From positions 45,222,501-45,286,500 of the forward strand of contig OX031057.1 in assembly GCA_943736015.1 (NCBI GenBank): a DNA stretch of 64,000 nucleotides, read 5' to 3'. Positions 29,234-43,200 of the stretch are shown here, in pieces (position 1 is the first letter of the stretch; each line of letters opens with the position of its first letter). This DNA is from Tridacna crocea (lineage: Eukaryota; Mollusca; Bivalvia; Cardiida; Cardiidae). The notes beneath the pieces are model-generated. The model did no database searches, was not told where the DNA came from, and saw only the letters and a program-made list of their open reading frames with translations. The position numbers were made by a program, and so were the translations under genes.

Positions 29234-30414
29234 TGTCACTTTCAATGATTTCAGTCATATCAACATATAACCAACCCTGTAGACTGACTGCTTGAATTAT
29301 GTTTTACAATATTTTGAACATTATATCAGTCACAACAGCCAGACAGCTTGCTTATTCATGTATGTGCTGGGTTATACCAGTGCAAGGCTAGACCACAACA
29401 ACCCCATGGAAGTCAATGTTTGAAAACAGTGTGGAAAACAGAGAAGAATACTGGTCTTCAATGTTTCTCTTTCTAGGACGTTCTACATTGTTTGAACAAT
29501 ATTTTAATTGTTTTCTGCAAATGCTTTCAGTATGAGAAAGTTTTATCGTCTGGTAAAGAACTAACTCTAGACAACCTTAGAGATACATAAACAATACACT
29601 ATTATGCAAACTTTGAAATGATTAGTGAACATTCATTTACCCTTGTAGCTCTGAACCAGAATTGCTAATGCAGATAGTGTAGATCAAGATCAGGCCACAC
29701 AAAGCATTCAATTTGATCTTGGGTCTGCATCATCCTCCTTTTTTCCGGATATTCTCACAAAATCAGCTCTTTAATCGAGTTATTGTCAGTCATTAGTAAG
29801 GACTATATTAATGTAATAACCATAAGTCGCAGTTTGGAGAAGAACTTTAACATAATTGTTCAAGTTATTCACAACACAAGCCTCCATATCAGATGACAAA
29901 ATTTCAGATTCCTACATACCCAAAGCATTTGCATTTGATGAAGTTGACTCAAACTATATGATTGTCTGTGAGAGGGTACAAAAAATTGCGGGAATAGAAA
30001 TGCTTGTCCCCAATGATTCAGTTATCTGCTACAATTTTAAAAGTATCTCACACAACATCAGAATGTAAAGATCTAAGATCAAACTGTTGTATCTGTTGCC
30101 TGACCTTGATCTGCACAATCTGAGGAAAAGACAAATGAGTGGAAAAAAAAAAAGATGTGCTTGGCTCTCAAGAATTAACTAAGGCCGTCACTGAATTGTG
30201 ACTTTATAGCCCTACGCTTTGACAGAAAAAAGCCATTGCTACCATTTTTTACACAGATGGACACACGGAGAGAGGCAAGGACAGATAGGCTGATTCCAGA
30301 ATTCCCCTGAAAACATTCATTTTGCGGGGGTATAAAAAAGAGCCAAAGTTTCATATGGGTCATGAAAAAAAATTAATACCAATCTACAACCAATGCAATT
30401 TCTATATTTCTCAA
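29234..30414. other. gene-free stretch 3' of GPSM2
   Basis: Decayed MITE pieces (29415, 29890), two AGATCAGACTGCACA-type palindromes (29680, 30068) and a GCGGGGGTATAAAA-bearing repeat end near 30320. No coding seen. Confidence 0.5.
29415..29575 (+). mobile_element. MITE, decayed
   Basis: GTTTGAAAACAGTGTGG, TCTGCAAATGCTTTCAGT, TCTGGTAAAGAACTAA. Confidence 0.6.
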
Positions 30415-30630
30415 ATCTGTAAAGTAAAACAAAAATTTCGACTCATCCATACTGGAAATATTTGTAGTTGATTAAAGTGGCTTAAATAATAGAATTTGTA
30501 GGTGAAATGATAACAAACATTGTGGAAAAATGAGAAATACTGGTTACCAGCATATTCTTCTTTTCCCACAATGTTTTCAGAAGTTTTCTTCCTCAGGGTC
30601 ACTAAACTCGTGGTCAGGTGAAGGGTTATC
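30415..30630 (-). mobile_element. MITE, diverged
   Basis: GTAAAACAAAAATTTCGACT to CAGGTGAAGGGTTA; hairpin ACTGGTTACCAGCATATTC. Confidence 0.78.
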
Positions 30631-30830
30631 CAGAAATAGGATATTTTTAGATTTGTCTCTACAGAAAAACAAGCTGCAGAATTGAAGAAAGGTCAACTGA
30701 GAAGACTAAACAATCTTCAATGACTCTGAATCAGAAAATACAGTGTGAGAAGACCATTTTCCATCAAAGTTCCATTTCCAATTCTCTAAGCTATCAAACC
30801 TGGGGACAGAGAAGCCTGTTCCTCAAAAGA

Positions 30831-30836
30831 TTTATT
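30831..30836 (-). promoter_or_regulatory. candidate polyadenylation signal for GPSM2
   Basis: AATAAA on the minus strand, ~180 nt past the GPSM2 stop codon. A plausible 3' UTR length; not proven. Confidence 0.5.
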
Positions 30837-31013
30837 CTATGCAAAATGTACTAAATTCTCAGAATGAAACATGATACTTGTATTATATTTTAAACCAAGG
30901 TTAATTCTTGATAACCTTCTAGATGAGAGTTACATGATGGGACGTCTAAAAAATCACATAGCCTTCATTAAATTAAAATATAAGCTTTCTCTTCACTACC
31001 ACATGATTTGTTT

Positions 31014-31208
31014 TTATTTCTTTTTCTTTTTTCCTGGTGTCTGTTGTTGAGGCAATTGCCCTTCAGCTGAATTTGGCAGATTGGTTCTTTGTTCTTCTAG
31101 CCTGCTAGATTGGACCTTTTGTATTAAACTGAAGAAATCTTCATCTGGGACAGTGGGAGCTTGCAAATTATGTGGTAAAGCACTTCGCTGATCGTCAATT
31201 CTAGAACC
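31014..31208 (-). CDS. GPSM2: GPSM2 last exon, GoLoco 3-4 and stop
   Basis: TTTCATAG acceptor. Encodes GSRIDDQRSALPHNLQAPTV then PDEDFFSLIQKVQSSRLEEQ, RTNLP and GKKKKK before TAA. The five-lysine tail is unusual for the family and comes from an A-rich run. Confidence 0.94.
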   Translation of the reverse strand, partial: GSRIDDQRSALPHNLQAPTVPDEDFFSLIQKVQSSRLEEQRTNLPNSAEGQLPQQQTPGKKKKK

Positions 31209-34200
31209 CTATGAAACAAAATGTCATTAGTTTTAATATCAGGAGAAAGCTTTTTTTTTCTCTTGCTTTTTATCACTATTTCCAATACCATAATGTAATT
31301 TCAAGTTATAGAAAAATGCTGTATGAATATGGTATATGCCATACTCTGTGAAAAGGGGTTAACACATCAGCAAAAAGGATTTAACCAGGTAAGTCAGCAC
31401 AAGCTTACCTGCATCAAAAAATGCTGCTGTAAGTCAATTTTCTGTATGTCACAGGACAATTCTACTTTATGTTTCAGTTATTTGTTAAACAAAATGGATT
31501 TTATGGATCCATAATCATATGTCGACTGGCTTGGTACATATATAATGCATCATTGAAATGCATGGTAGCCCCTTTTAGCCAGACTGCCACTCCTATAAGA
31601 TTTTGTGTCCACTGATACACTTGAGTGATGTTTAAGTTGAAATACTTGCAGTGTGAGATTTGAAGCCTGTGTAGCTCAAGATCAGAACCACTAATCTAAA
31701 GAGAATTCTCCACTACACAGTTGTTCTTTAAACCAGGATGAAGCCATGCATGAAGGAGTGGTCTCCCATAACAGTATTGCTTCTACATTGTTAAAATAAT
31801 ACTTCAAGAATTATTTGACAACCATGGTTTTAACTAACAAATATTCAGGCGTTTCTACTGCTCTGCAGCTCCAAAAAAGGAGCAGCTGCATAAAATGAGC
31901 CAAGTCACCCTTTTCTCAATAATGTATTAAAAAGCTGTCCTCTGGGTTATTAAAAGTTTTCATTGTGTGGTAAGAAAGTTACGCATCTACTTACTTGACT
32001 TCTCATTAACATCTCAAAGAAACTATCGTCAGGTATATCCTCGTCAATGCGCTGTCGCAGGTACTGATTTATCACAGCCTGGGAGTTCAACCCAGGGAAC
32101 TGGGGTAGATTTGCCCTCTGGTCATTCATCCTTGACCCCTGTATGCCTGCAACCATATCTAGGAAAGTTTCACTGTCAGGGGTGGAAGCTGCAGAGAGAA
32201 TGGCAGTAGAACAAAATAAAAATACTGTAGGATGGTTGCACATACATTGTAAGAAAAGGTGCAACTATCAGAAATAACTAAGAGCTTAATATTGGCTTAA
32301 GTTTTATTGCTTTATGTTATGAGAGATTAAAAAAGAAATAAGGCCTTACCTTTTTTAATTAACCCATTACCACACAATCCCTACTTTTGATGATCCTGAG
32401 AAAGAAGTCTTTAGAAAACAATGTGGGAAAAGGAGAAAATACTGGTAACCACCATTTTCTCCTTTTCACACAATGTTTTCTACTCTTCACTAGACAAATG
32501 TTCAAATTTTGAGTCATTTTTATTTTGTCATCTGCAAATGCTTTCAATTTGGACAGTCTAAAATATTGTTGTACGGTAACCATTTAAATTCTTTACAAAA
32601 ACACAGAATAAAGGCCAAGAAATTTCTAAATAACAAAACAACCACCTTAGTACATGAACTACTCAACATGGTTGTTTTAAAACAATGAAAAGAGAGCTTC
32701 TGATGATACTGTGGGAAGATGAACAAAATGCTGATAACAACAAGCATTCCTACTTATTCCCTCAATCTTTCTACACTTTTAGAGATACATACCATCATAA
32801 AAGGCACATTAATTTGAGCAATGCTCTCTGAAAAGAGGCTCAATGCATCTGCAAAAAGTATCAACCAAGGACCTATATAACATCTCATGCCGTTAAGTTG
32901 ATTGCTAAACAAGGTGGATATTATGGATCTATAAGTATAGGATGGCTTGCTTGGTACCATGGATAACGGAGATCCATAACCCTTTACCACACAATGACGA
33001 CTTTTTACAAGCCTAAAGAAGATGCCTTTTGAAAACTTTGTGGGAAAAGGAGAAAATGCTGGTAACCAGCATTTTCTCCTTTTTTCACAAATTTTTCTAC
33101 TCTATCAAAGAAAAATTGCATCAATGAGCCACTATGAAATTATCACCCACAAATGCTCCCGATTTGGAGAGGTCTAAAATTCTACTGTGTGGTAAAGGGT
33201 TAAGCCCCCTTTTGTAAGAGCAAGGCTCATTGGTTTTCTGCAAATGCTTTCAATATGGATGACAGTAAGACATTGTTATCCAGTATAAAGTTTAAGAATG
33301 ATGCCAACTTGTCTTGAACTGTACTTACCTGTGTTAGATTTTGGAAGAGATTTCTGGTCGCTTTGAGGTAAATCTGACTTTGACAGGCCATTTCTGTCAC
33401 TGACAGTGAGGCTACAACGCTGATCCTCAATACGACGACCTTGAAATTTACTCAGAAGCTCAAAGAAACCATCATCTTCTGGAGATAAAGCCTTGAAAAC
33501 ACAAATAATACATGTTAAAATCCCGTCTCAGATGCAGGTGTTAATCATTTATCAGATTTTAGTATTTAAGTCTAAAATGAAAACAATTGCAAATGACAAA
33601 ATCGTTGTAGTTGAAGTTATTTGATTTGTCCTGTATCGGGTAGCTAGCATCGTGGGTAAAAGAGAACAGGCTAACAACCTGCATTTCCTTCACCTAGAAC
33701 TTTTTCAAAGGCCCTTTCCTCAGTACATGTACACAGCATTTCTTGGTAACAGGTCAACTGTTTACCAAACATACTATAATTCACCTAATTAACCTGCCAG
33801 AGCGCTATACAAAACATGAAAAGGGCGCTCTTATTTCATTACCGATTCCCAAACTTCATTTCTAGATGTTTGCTGGTAACCAGCATTTTCTCCTTTTCCC
33901 ACAATGTTTTCTACCCTTCGCAAAACAAAATCAAAATTTTCAGTCACTTTTATTTTGTGGTCTACAAATGCTTTCAATATGGACCAGTCCAAAACATTGT
34001 CGTTTGGTAATGAGTTAATAGTAGTACAATAAGAGAGAGCATTAATTAGGTGATATATGATTAGTTGGTAGCTGATTTTTTTCTTACAAGCCTCGAGAGT
34101 AAGGTTTTTGAAAACATTGATAAAAATTGACATACATAGTGGCGGCTTCATAGTAGTTCCTTTCTTTATCCCTGTAGTACAAAATCTCAACTTTCAACCA

Positions 34201-37200
34201 CCTTTGGGTAGAAAACTTTTTAATTCGAAACATCATGGAAAAAGGAGAAGATACTGGTAAACATCATTTTCTCATTTCCCCACAATATTTTGTGAAAAAT
34301 ACCTTGATTTTACCCACTTATGATTTGTTGCCTGGAAATGCAATCAGTGTCTCAAATGTATCTCATTTGGGAAAGAGGTTTAAAAAAAAATGTTATTATC
34401 TATTACAGTTTAGCAAGTTCATATTGGCCCTTGTCATACCATATACCAAACTGATTCTTTTTGTGGACAGACTAAACCAAGATGAGCATACACTGAACCT
34501 TAACTTTATCAATTTAGCAACACATCAAGCAGGATGGGGGATAACACTTTTCAAATGATATAATTTTAGACCGGTCCAAAATGGAAGTATGTGCAGACTA
34601 CAAAATTATTGTGACTCAAAAACTGTAATTTGTTATGGGAAGGGAAGAATACTTTGTGGGAAAAATAGAAAATGCTGGTTTCCAGGATTTTCTCCTTTTC
34701 CCACAATGTTTTCAGAAGCCTTCCTCCTTAGATCTTGAAAACAGGGGATTGTTTGGGAAAGGGTTAATTAACCCTTTTCCGAACAGTCCCTGGTTTTTAT
34801 GGGTCTAGAATAGTAGCCTTTTGAAAACATTGTGAGAAAAGGGGAAAATGCTGGTAACCAGCATTTTCTCCTTTTCCCACAATGTTTTCTACCGTATCAT
34901 AGACGGAAATCATCTTTTCAGCAAGAGTTGAATTGTCGTCTGCAAATGATTTCAAATTGGTCTAGTCAAAGAGTTTGTTGTTTGGGAAAGGGTTAAAAGA
35001 ATGATCAAATTTCTCATCAAAATGGTCGAATTACCTCCTCTTTCCTAAGGCTGAAAGTTTCTGATGCTACGCTTTGAGATTTCTGCACCTTTGGTATTTT
35101 AGGTCTGGCCCCGCCATTACTGAAGTCATCTTTCTTGTCTGGCGTAAGCTTCATCAGCTCCATCCTTTCCATACTATGTCGACGTGAGACTCCAGCACGT
35201 CTGTCTGTATAGAAATAGTTTTATGTCACTTACAAAAGTGCTTCAGCCATACTAGAAAGCCGGAAAAAATTATTCATGCCTTTCCTGGATTATACAAATA
35301 CTAGGCTGAGCTTCGCAAGTACATTGCCAATAGACAATCCTATGGCATAAACTAGGTAACCAGCATTTTCTCTTTTTCCCACTGTGTTTTCTGCTCCATC
35401 AAGAATAAATTTTGTCAACTTACCCTTAATTTGACATCAACAAATGCTTTCAATTTGGACTAGCATAAAGTTCTGTGGTTTGGAGAAGATTTAAATGATG
35501 AACTTACACATTCCAACATCTGTGTGATCCATGTCTTTTCTTTCTGAAGTTACACCAGGGTCATTTATACCTAACACTGACCGTAAGTCTGCGAGATTCA
35601 TTTGGGCTGTCACCTGACCTGTCTCATCCCCAATCTGAAATACATTGTGGCATGTGTATTACGCAGTGGTAATTTTCTATTTCCTTATCTGACAAAGTAT
35701 GCTACAAAAATCATACATTCTATCTTTTCCGATGCATTTAAGCACACAGTAGTTACAGATGTCCGTAACTTTGTCTTCCTTACGTTATAACATTTCAATA
35801 TACATGTGCATGAGTCGTGCTCTACAAAGGAAGTTTAACCTCTTCACAATTCATCCACATCGTTTGACACAGGCTGTATCACAAGGTAGATGATTTACCA
35901 TTTGCAAAAAAAGCTTTGATCCTTGTATGCTAGCATGAACTGCACAAGCTGACAAGGATTGATACTTTTTACAATTGACTTAAACTTCTCTTATACAGCG
36001 TAACTCCCAGGTGTATAGCCAAGTTGTACGATGAAACGCTAAGTCAATACATCAGGGGAAAAAATCTGCTCCACAAGGATTTTAAAAACATCTAAGCAAA
36101 AATGAGATAATCTACAAACATTCTCAAAAGAGAAGAAATGACTTGTATTTTCAAGCACTTGTTTGAATCGTCTCACAGAGATAAAGAATCCAGATCATGG
36201 ATTTAACCCTTTATCAAACAATCCCTGCTTTTAACAACCCCCATTAACATTGTAGGAATGAAGAAAATGCTGGTAACCAGAATTTTCTCCATTTCCCACA
36301 ATGTTGTCTTCCTTGCTGGAAACAAATTTTAATTTCTGAGGTATCTTTATTTTGTCGTTTGCAAGCACTTTCAATATTAGCCAGTCTAAAATTTTGTCCA
36401 TGGTAAACGGTTAAGCAAGATTTTTTCCTCTTTTTTATCATCTATCAAATAATCTCAACCTTCAGAAAGAAGACTTTTTAAGAAAAACCAGCATTTTTTC
36501 CTTTCTTTACAAAGTTTTCAACCATTTCAAAGGCAGATACCACTGAGTTTTATCAAACTTGCTGCCTGCCTGAGAATATCTTTCAATTTTGGCAAGCATT
36601 TGTGGTATGTTGAAGAGTTTTATAGGAGCTTGGATTCAAGGTACAAAGGTAGTCAAGATACGAATACAGTCAAACCTGTATAAGACAGCCAGCTCTGGGA
36701 CTGACCCAAAGTGGCTGTCTTATACAGGTGGCTGTCTTATCCAGGTTCTATAACCTGCTAACCGAGGTGACTCATTACATCCAAAATTTTGGACTGACCC
36801 AACTTCAAAGACGCTACAGGCAATAGATTTGATATGGCCAAAAATCATGTAACTTTTACATTTTTTTCGGGATTGTTTGGACTAGAGCTAATAACCCATC
36901 TGAATGACTTGAGAATCCACCAAAATTATTAAATTATTGGACAATTCCCGATTAACTCTTTACCAGACTACAAAATTTTAGACTGGTCCAAATTCAAAGT
37001 ATAAGCAGATGACAAAATTAGAGTGAGTCAAACATTGAATTTTGTTTGGGAAGGGTAGAAAATATTGTGGGAAAAGGAGAAAAAGCTGATTACCAGCATT
37101 TTCTCCTTTTCCCACAATGTTTTTTGAGAGTTTCTTCTCCATAGTTGTCAGATATAGCTATTGTGTGGTAATGGGTTAAAGAAAAAAAAAATCTAAAAAC

Positions 37201-40200
37201 ATATTTAATTTAATCAGGAAGATCGGGTACAGTATAGATATAATCCACAAATAATGTCACAGCCTGGTAGAAATGCTTTACGAAGGTTGAGCGAGCTATT
37301 GTCTCATTATTGTCTCTAGAAAGTCATTCATACGTCAGCCATAGTAAGTGTGAAATGGATGATAAAAAATATGCATGAATGTGTTATAATCTGATCTGTA
37401 TCGGTTTTCAAATTCATCATATTGTTCTACAATGATCGATAATTGAATAATGACACCTGTCAAACTGTGACAATCTCTGACCCATTTTAAGGCTGAAGGG
37501 TGTTTGTTTCCAGCTAATTATCTTCTTTATAGTATTTGGTGGTCATAAAACGATTAACAAATGACCAATTATTGATTTCGTTGTCCAATCAAGCCGATCT
37601 GTAAACAAAAATGGCGGCGGTGTTTTCGATCTTGTTACCCGAGTATACAAGTTTGAAAACTGGTCATCATAAAATTTTGGTGGCGAGTTTATGCAGGTTT
37701 CCGCCAATTTTCGGACCCAAAAGTACTGGCCGTTGGCCGGGTCATGCAGGTGGCGCTCTTATCAAGGTTCATTGTAGAGTAAATTGCACTGGGGATGTAC
37801 GAAAGTGTCTCACTTAAGCAGGTGGCGCTCTTATACAGGTGGCCGATCGGGCAGGTTTGACTGTATATCCATTAAAATCTCCAATTTTCAAACCAACCTA
37901 CCTCTCTGGATATTTCTAGATGTTTGCTGGCATATCTTAAAGCTTCTTCATTCTTCCCTAGAGCAGTATGGGCGTTACCTAAGCTCCAGCATGCCCTGCC
38001 TTCACCCACTTTATCTTTCAGTTCCTGTGCTATTCTCAAATGTTTCATGTGAAATTCTATAGCTTTGTCATAGTCTTTAAGTAGTGTATATGTGTTCCCC
38101 AAACTATAGCAGGCTTGAGCTTCCAATGCTTTGTCACCCAGCTGTTTGGCTATTTGTAATGTTTTTCTGCAATAAAGAGGAATACTGATTAGTTTATTAA
38201 AACCTATTTATTTCACATCCATTTTGATTTTTTTTTTTTTCACAGCCTGTATTGATCACAATCAATGATTGGTTCCGATTACCAGAAATCCCTACTCCAA
38301 CTGTTATATGCATTGATCATAAGGTTGGCCCACCCATCAAAAGATCCAAACCAAACCTTTAATGTGAGGGACCAACACTTTACCTCTAGACCCCGACACC
38401 CACACTAGTTGTTTACCAAGATTCCACTCTTACATTAGTGTTAGAGTCAATAACCTGAGATATAATAGGCCTGTTGAAAAAATTGTGTGAAAAGCAAAAA
38501 TAGCTGATAGCCATCATTTTCTGCTTTTCTCCTTATGTGTTCTACCTTGTCAAAGAACTTAATTCAGTTGTACTGCTTTAACCCATTACCACACAATCCC
38601 TACTTTTGACGCCCCTGAGAAAGAAGCCTTTTGAAAACACTGAGGGAAAAGGAGAAAATGCTGGTAACCAGCATTTTCTCCTTTTCCCACAGTGTTTTCT
38701 ACCCTTCCCAGAATAAATTTCAATTTTTCAGTCACCTTTATTTTGTCGTCTGCAAATGCTTTGAATTTGGACCAGTCTAAAATTTTCTCATGTGGTAAAG
38801 AGTTAAGTTTTGTCCTCTGCCAATACTTTCAATTTTGAAGAGTCAAAAATTTGTTGTGCAGTAAATGGTTATGTTACCTATTATGGTCAGCAGCAAAGGT
38901 AAAAATTGTAGTAAATCTTTACCACACACAAAAAATATTCGTGGAGAATAATTTAAACATGGTTCAATTGATGAAATTTGTCTTTTATAGCACAGAAAAA
39001 CATGACGGGAAAACGACAAAATACTAGTTACCAACACCTCTTTTCCAATAATGTCTTCATCCGGCTTTTGCTACAGGCTTGTCAAAATGCGGAATTGTGT
39101 GGAAAAGGATTGACTTACCTATAATGGTCAGCAGCAACCTCAAATTCACCCAGAAATATATGGGCATTACCAAGATTGCTATACGCTCTTCTTTCAGCAG
39201 CTTTGTCACCAAATTCACGAGCAATTGCAAGCCTCTGAAAAGAACATTTCAAGAAAACATGAAATTTGTTTATAATATTTGAACACTTTCGTTGTATCAC
39301 AACTTATTTTCAAGAATGTCTTATCCAGTCAGGTGCCTAATCTTGGGATTAAGAAAAAGGATCAAACTAAATATGGTTGTTGAACAGGGGTACTAGATTT
39401 TTTTTTTAATGTCATATTTTAACCCTATCCCAAACGACAAATTTGGGACCAGACCAAATTAGCATTTTGCAGATGACAAATTAACAGTTGCTAAAAAGAT
39501 GATTTTTCTATATGATAGAGTAGAAAACATTGTGGGAAAAGGAGAAAATGCTGGTTACCAGCATTTTCTCCTTTTCCCACAATGTTTTCAAAAGGCTTCT
39601 ATTCCTGACCCGTAAAACCAGGGATTGTTTGGGAATGGGTTAAGTAACCATTGAAGTCTTATAATGAGGAATAACTGGTTGATCCTCATCTCTTTACCGT
39701 TCCATCTTGAGTAACCAGCATTTTCTCCATTTCCAACAGTGTTTTCTACCCTTTCTGAGACAAATCTAAATCACTTTGTTACATCTATTTTGGCCTCTAA
39801 AATTGCTTTCAATTTGGACTAGCCTAAGATTTTGTTGTTTGATACAATTAGCTCCTTACCAGACCATGAGATTTTTTACTTGTCCAAACTCAAAGCACTT
39901 GCACTTGCCGCACTATAATTAGTCCTTGAATGGGAAGAATATGGCGGTAACCTTAATTTCCTTCTTTTACTGGAATGTTCTTAGACACCTTTCTTCAGGC
40001 TTTTACAGCAGAGTAAAGTCTGCTAAAGTTTGCAAAAGGATTATGGCATTTTTGCCTAAAATATCTCACAATATACTAAACAGCAAAGGTCAAAGATCAG
40101 GCAGTATATTCTATGCAGTCTGATCCTGATCTGCATATGAAGCACAGTAATTTTTATTCTCTACTCAATATAAAGATCCAGTAATAAAAACATAAATGGA

Positions 40201-43200
40201 TACCTCTTGATGGTAAATTATAGCTTGACTAAAGTTCCCAAGGAGGTAGTGTGTGTTACCAAGGTTACCACAAGCCCGACCCTGGGCAGCTCTGTCACCC
40301 AGCTCTTGAACTATGGCAAGGTTAGCTCTATAACATGAAAAAAGTAAGTCAAGTACATGAACATGTTGCCCACAACTTACAATCACAAGCATATCAAGTG
40401 ACTACACAACATTTGGTTTTTGTGGTATTTAAAACCATTTTCAACTCGTTTCAGAATAATCGCAGCAGCCAGTGCACCTAAAATTTCCTTTTACCAGTAT
40501 ATCCCACAACATTCTTCGTAAGTCGCTGCTTCTCACATAACCATTGTCCAAACAATGATGAGCTGTGAGACTAGAATAAATCATGTCACACTGACTATCA
40601 TCAATCCTCAGAAAATAATTCTCTGTGCTGCAGATTCAAACCATCAACTCCCCTGTTCTCAAGCCCTGTAAACTACCAACTGTGCTACACTGGCTTGACT
40701 ACACAACAAGATTTTTTAAAATTCAATAAATTAAATGGTTATCATCTTCGTCCGTTACAACTGCTCCATCTCATCTCCTTTACCCTTTACCAAACAATCC
40801 AGAATTAACTCTTTAACTCTTTACCAAACAACAGAATTTTCAACTGGTCCAAATTCAAAGCACTTGCAGATGACAAAATGAATGTGACTGAAAATTTGAT
40901 CTTTCTTTTTGGAAAGGAAGAAAATATTGTGGGAAAAGGAGACAATGCTGGTTACTAGCATTTTCTCTTTTTCCCACAATGTCTTCAGAAGGCTTTTTTC
41001 TCAGGGTCATTTTCAGTCGGGATTGTGTGGTAAAGGGTTAACAAATGACAAAATTCTGGACTATACCAAAATCAAAGCATTAGTAGATAACATATTCATT
41101 TTAGCTAAATTGATGATTTCTCTCTGTGAAAGGATAGAAAACATTGTGGGAAAAGGACAGAAATATAGTTATGTGCATTTTCTTCTTTTTCTACAATGTT
41201 TTCAAAAGGCTTCTTCCCAGGGTTGTTAAAAATCAGGATTGTGTGGTAAAGACTTAAATAACCCTTAGATAGAAAGCTTTTTACTCTTTACCAAATGAAA
41301 ATAATTTAACCTTGTCTAAATTGAAAGCATTTGCAGACAATCACACATACCTCAAAACATGAAATTTGTCTTTCCTAGAGTCCAAAACATTGTGGAAAAA
41401 GGAGAAAAAGCTTGACACCGAACATTCATTTAGTGAGGTATCAACAACAAATCTCTAGCTCAAAGTCACTGACTTGTTTTTCTCATAAGAGCACAAGCAT
41501 CTCTCAAGATTAAGTGTAGCTCATCAGCTGGAATATTGCAATCTACTTATGATTAAGAAAATCACTTTCTACTACAGTAGATTCCGCTTATTTGCAAGTC
41601 CTATTTGTCAGAGAAAATATTGCGAATAAGCAGTCGGCCCGATAATCCGATGGCTCTTTTCAGACCGGAAGTCAAACCAGAGTTGCAGACGATCGTTTCG
41701 TTCTATTGACAGACGTTCAGCTCTTGCATCCCGATCATTTGATTAATGTTCATAATTTTTTTAATTATATGTATTTCAAACTAAACAAGTTTTAAAAAAA
41801 TCGTTTGTTTGCTTATTTACCTATCAAGTGCACAAAGCACCAGAAACGATCCTGGGTGTTAGCCATGGTGGTGCTTCGTTTGGCATAAAATTCAGCACAA
41901 ACTTTTTGTCAACACAGGTTTCGATGCATATCTTCAGTTTCCGGTTATCTAACATTTACTCCATGTGTACATGTACATTCTTACACAACATTATCGTGTA
42001 CTGTGCACCTGTATAAACCCCGACTTGCCATCTGTTAGGTTGAATGGGTGGGTAATTTTGGTTGACGTCATAGACTGATTGCCGCCCAGACGATTCTATT
42101 TTAACGCATCAATATAGGCCATACCATTCAAAGCAGACCGAAATAAGAAACGGTTTTCTGTGTTTTTCACAGTTTACATTCGGTACACCGTACTTTCACG
42201 CCTGTAGTCAAATTGTTTGTCACAAATTGGATTATCGACGAGACACTAACAAACAGTTAAGTTTTTTTTCCCCCAGTGTGTAATTATCTGATCGGTGATA
42301 AGTTATTTTGATTGGTCTTTCTTGTAACGGGTAAAGTGCCGAATTCGTTGCTTTCGGGGAGCGTAGATAAAGATCAGACTGCACAGAATGTGTTGTCTGA
42401 TCATAGAACGTCTATGTTCGTTTTTTTTTTTTTTCCCCCGAGTTATACCAAGACAAGATTTAAGTACATGTAGTCATCTTTTCGCCAATTTTCCGGCCCT
42501 AAAATTACCATTTTATTAATCAGTGCTCTTGATTGTGGATGTACAGCCTGGTACCCTAAATCTCGAGTAACCATCCAATAGTTTGAAAATCGGCAACCAG
42601 TGAAGCTCCATATTTAGAATGTCGGCCATTTGCAGATGTTTTGTAACCGTTATTACACTTTCTTAAATGAAAAGAATAACATGAAATACGCCAAGAATTT
42701 TTATCTTTAATGATTAAATTATGAAAACAAATCATGTCGGTCTCGTCGTTTGTATATTGCTACATTGGCTTTTAATCTGCGATTCTCTGTACGCATTGAA
42801 ATTCGACTTTTATCTTTTTGAGTAACCTTTTTTTTCCCGGACAGATTGAAATTTTTCGCTGTCTTATCCCACGGAATTGCTAATAAACACTAGAATTTCG
42901 AATCATGTGCTAAATTTTCGTTGCAAAAAACCGAAATGTTCTATTTACGGGATCCCGATTAAGCGTTGAAATTTACGTTGTCTAGATAGGAAATGGATCG
43001 GTGCTGGACCAAATCTTGCAAAAAACCGAAAATCCCAATAAACAGGGTTGCGATTAAGTGGAATCCACTGTACAAACTTGTTTTAGCCAATCTCTGTTTC
43101 AATAGTCCAAGAGAAGACTTTGGAAAAAAGAGGAAATTCCGGTAAGTAAAATACCTCCTTTTCTTACAATGTATATGTACCCTTCCAAAGAACCAATTTC

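Noticed and set aside
37611-38062. Plus-strand frame starting MAAVFSILLPEYTSLKTG after an AAAATGGCGGCGG context
   Set aside because: It lies in the 3' part of the CAGTCAAACCTG transposon and overlaps the antisense of a GPSM2 exon; no homology recognised.
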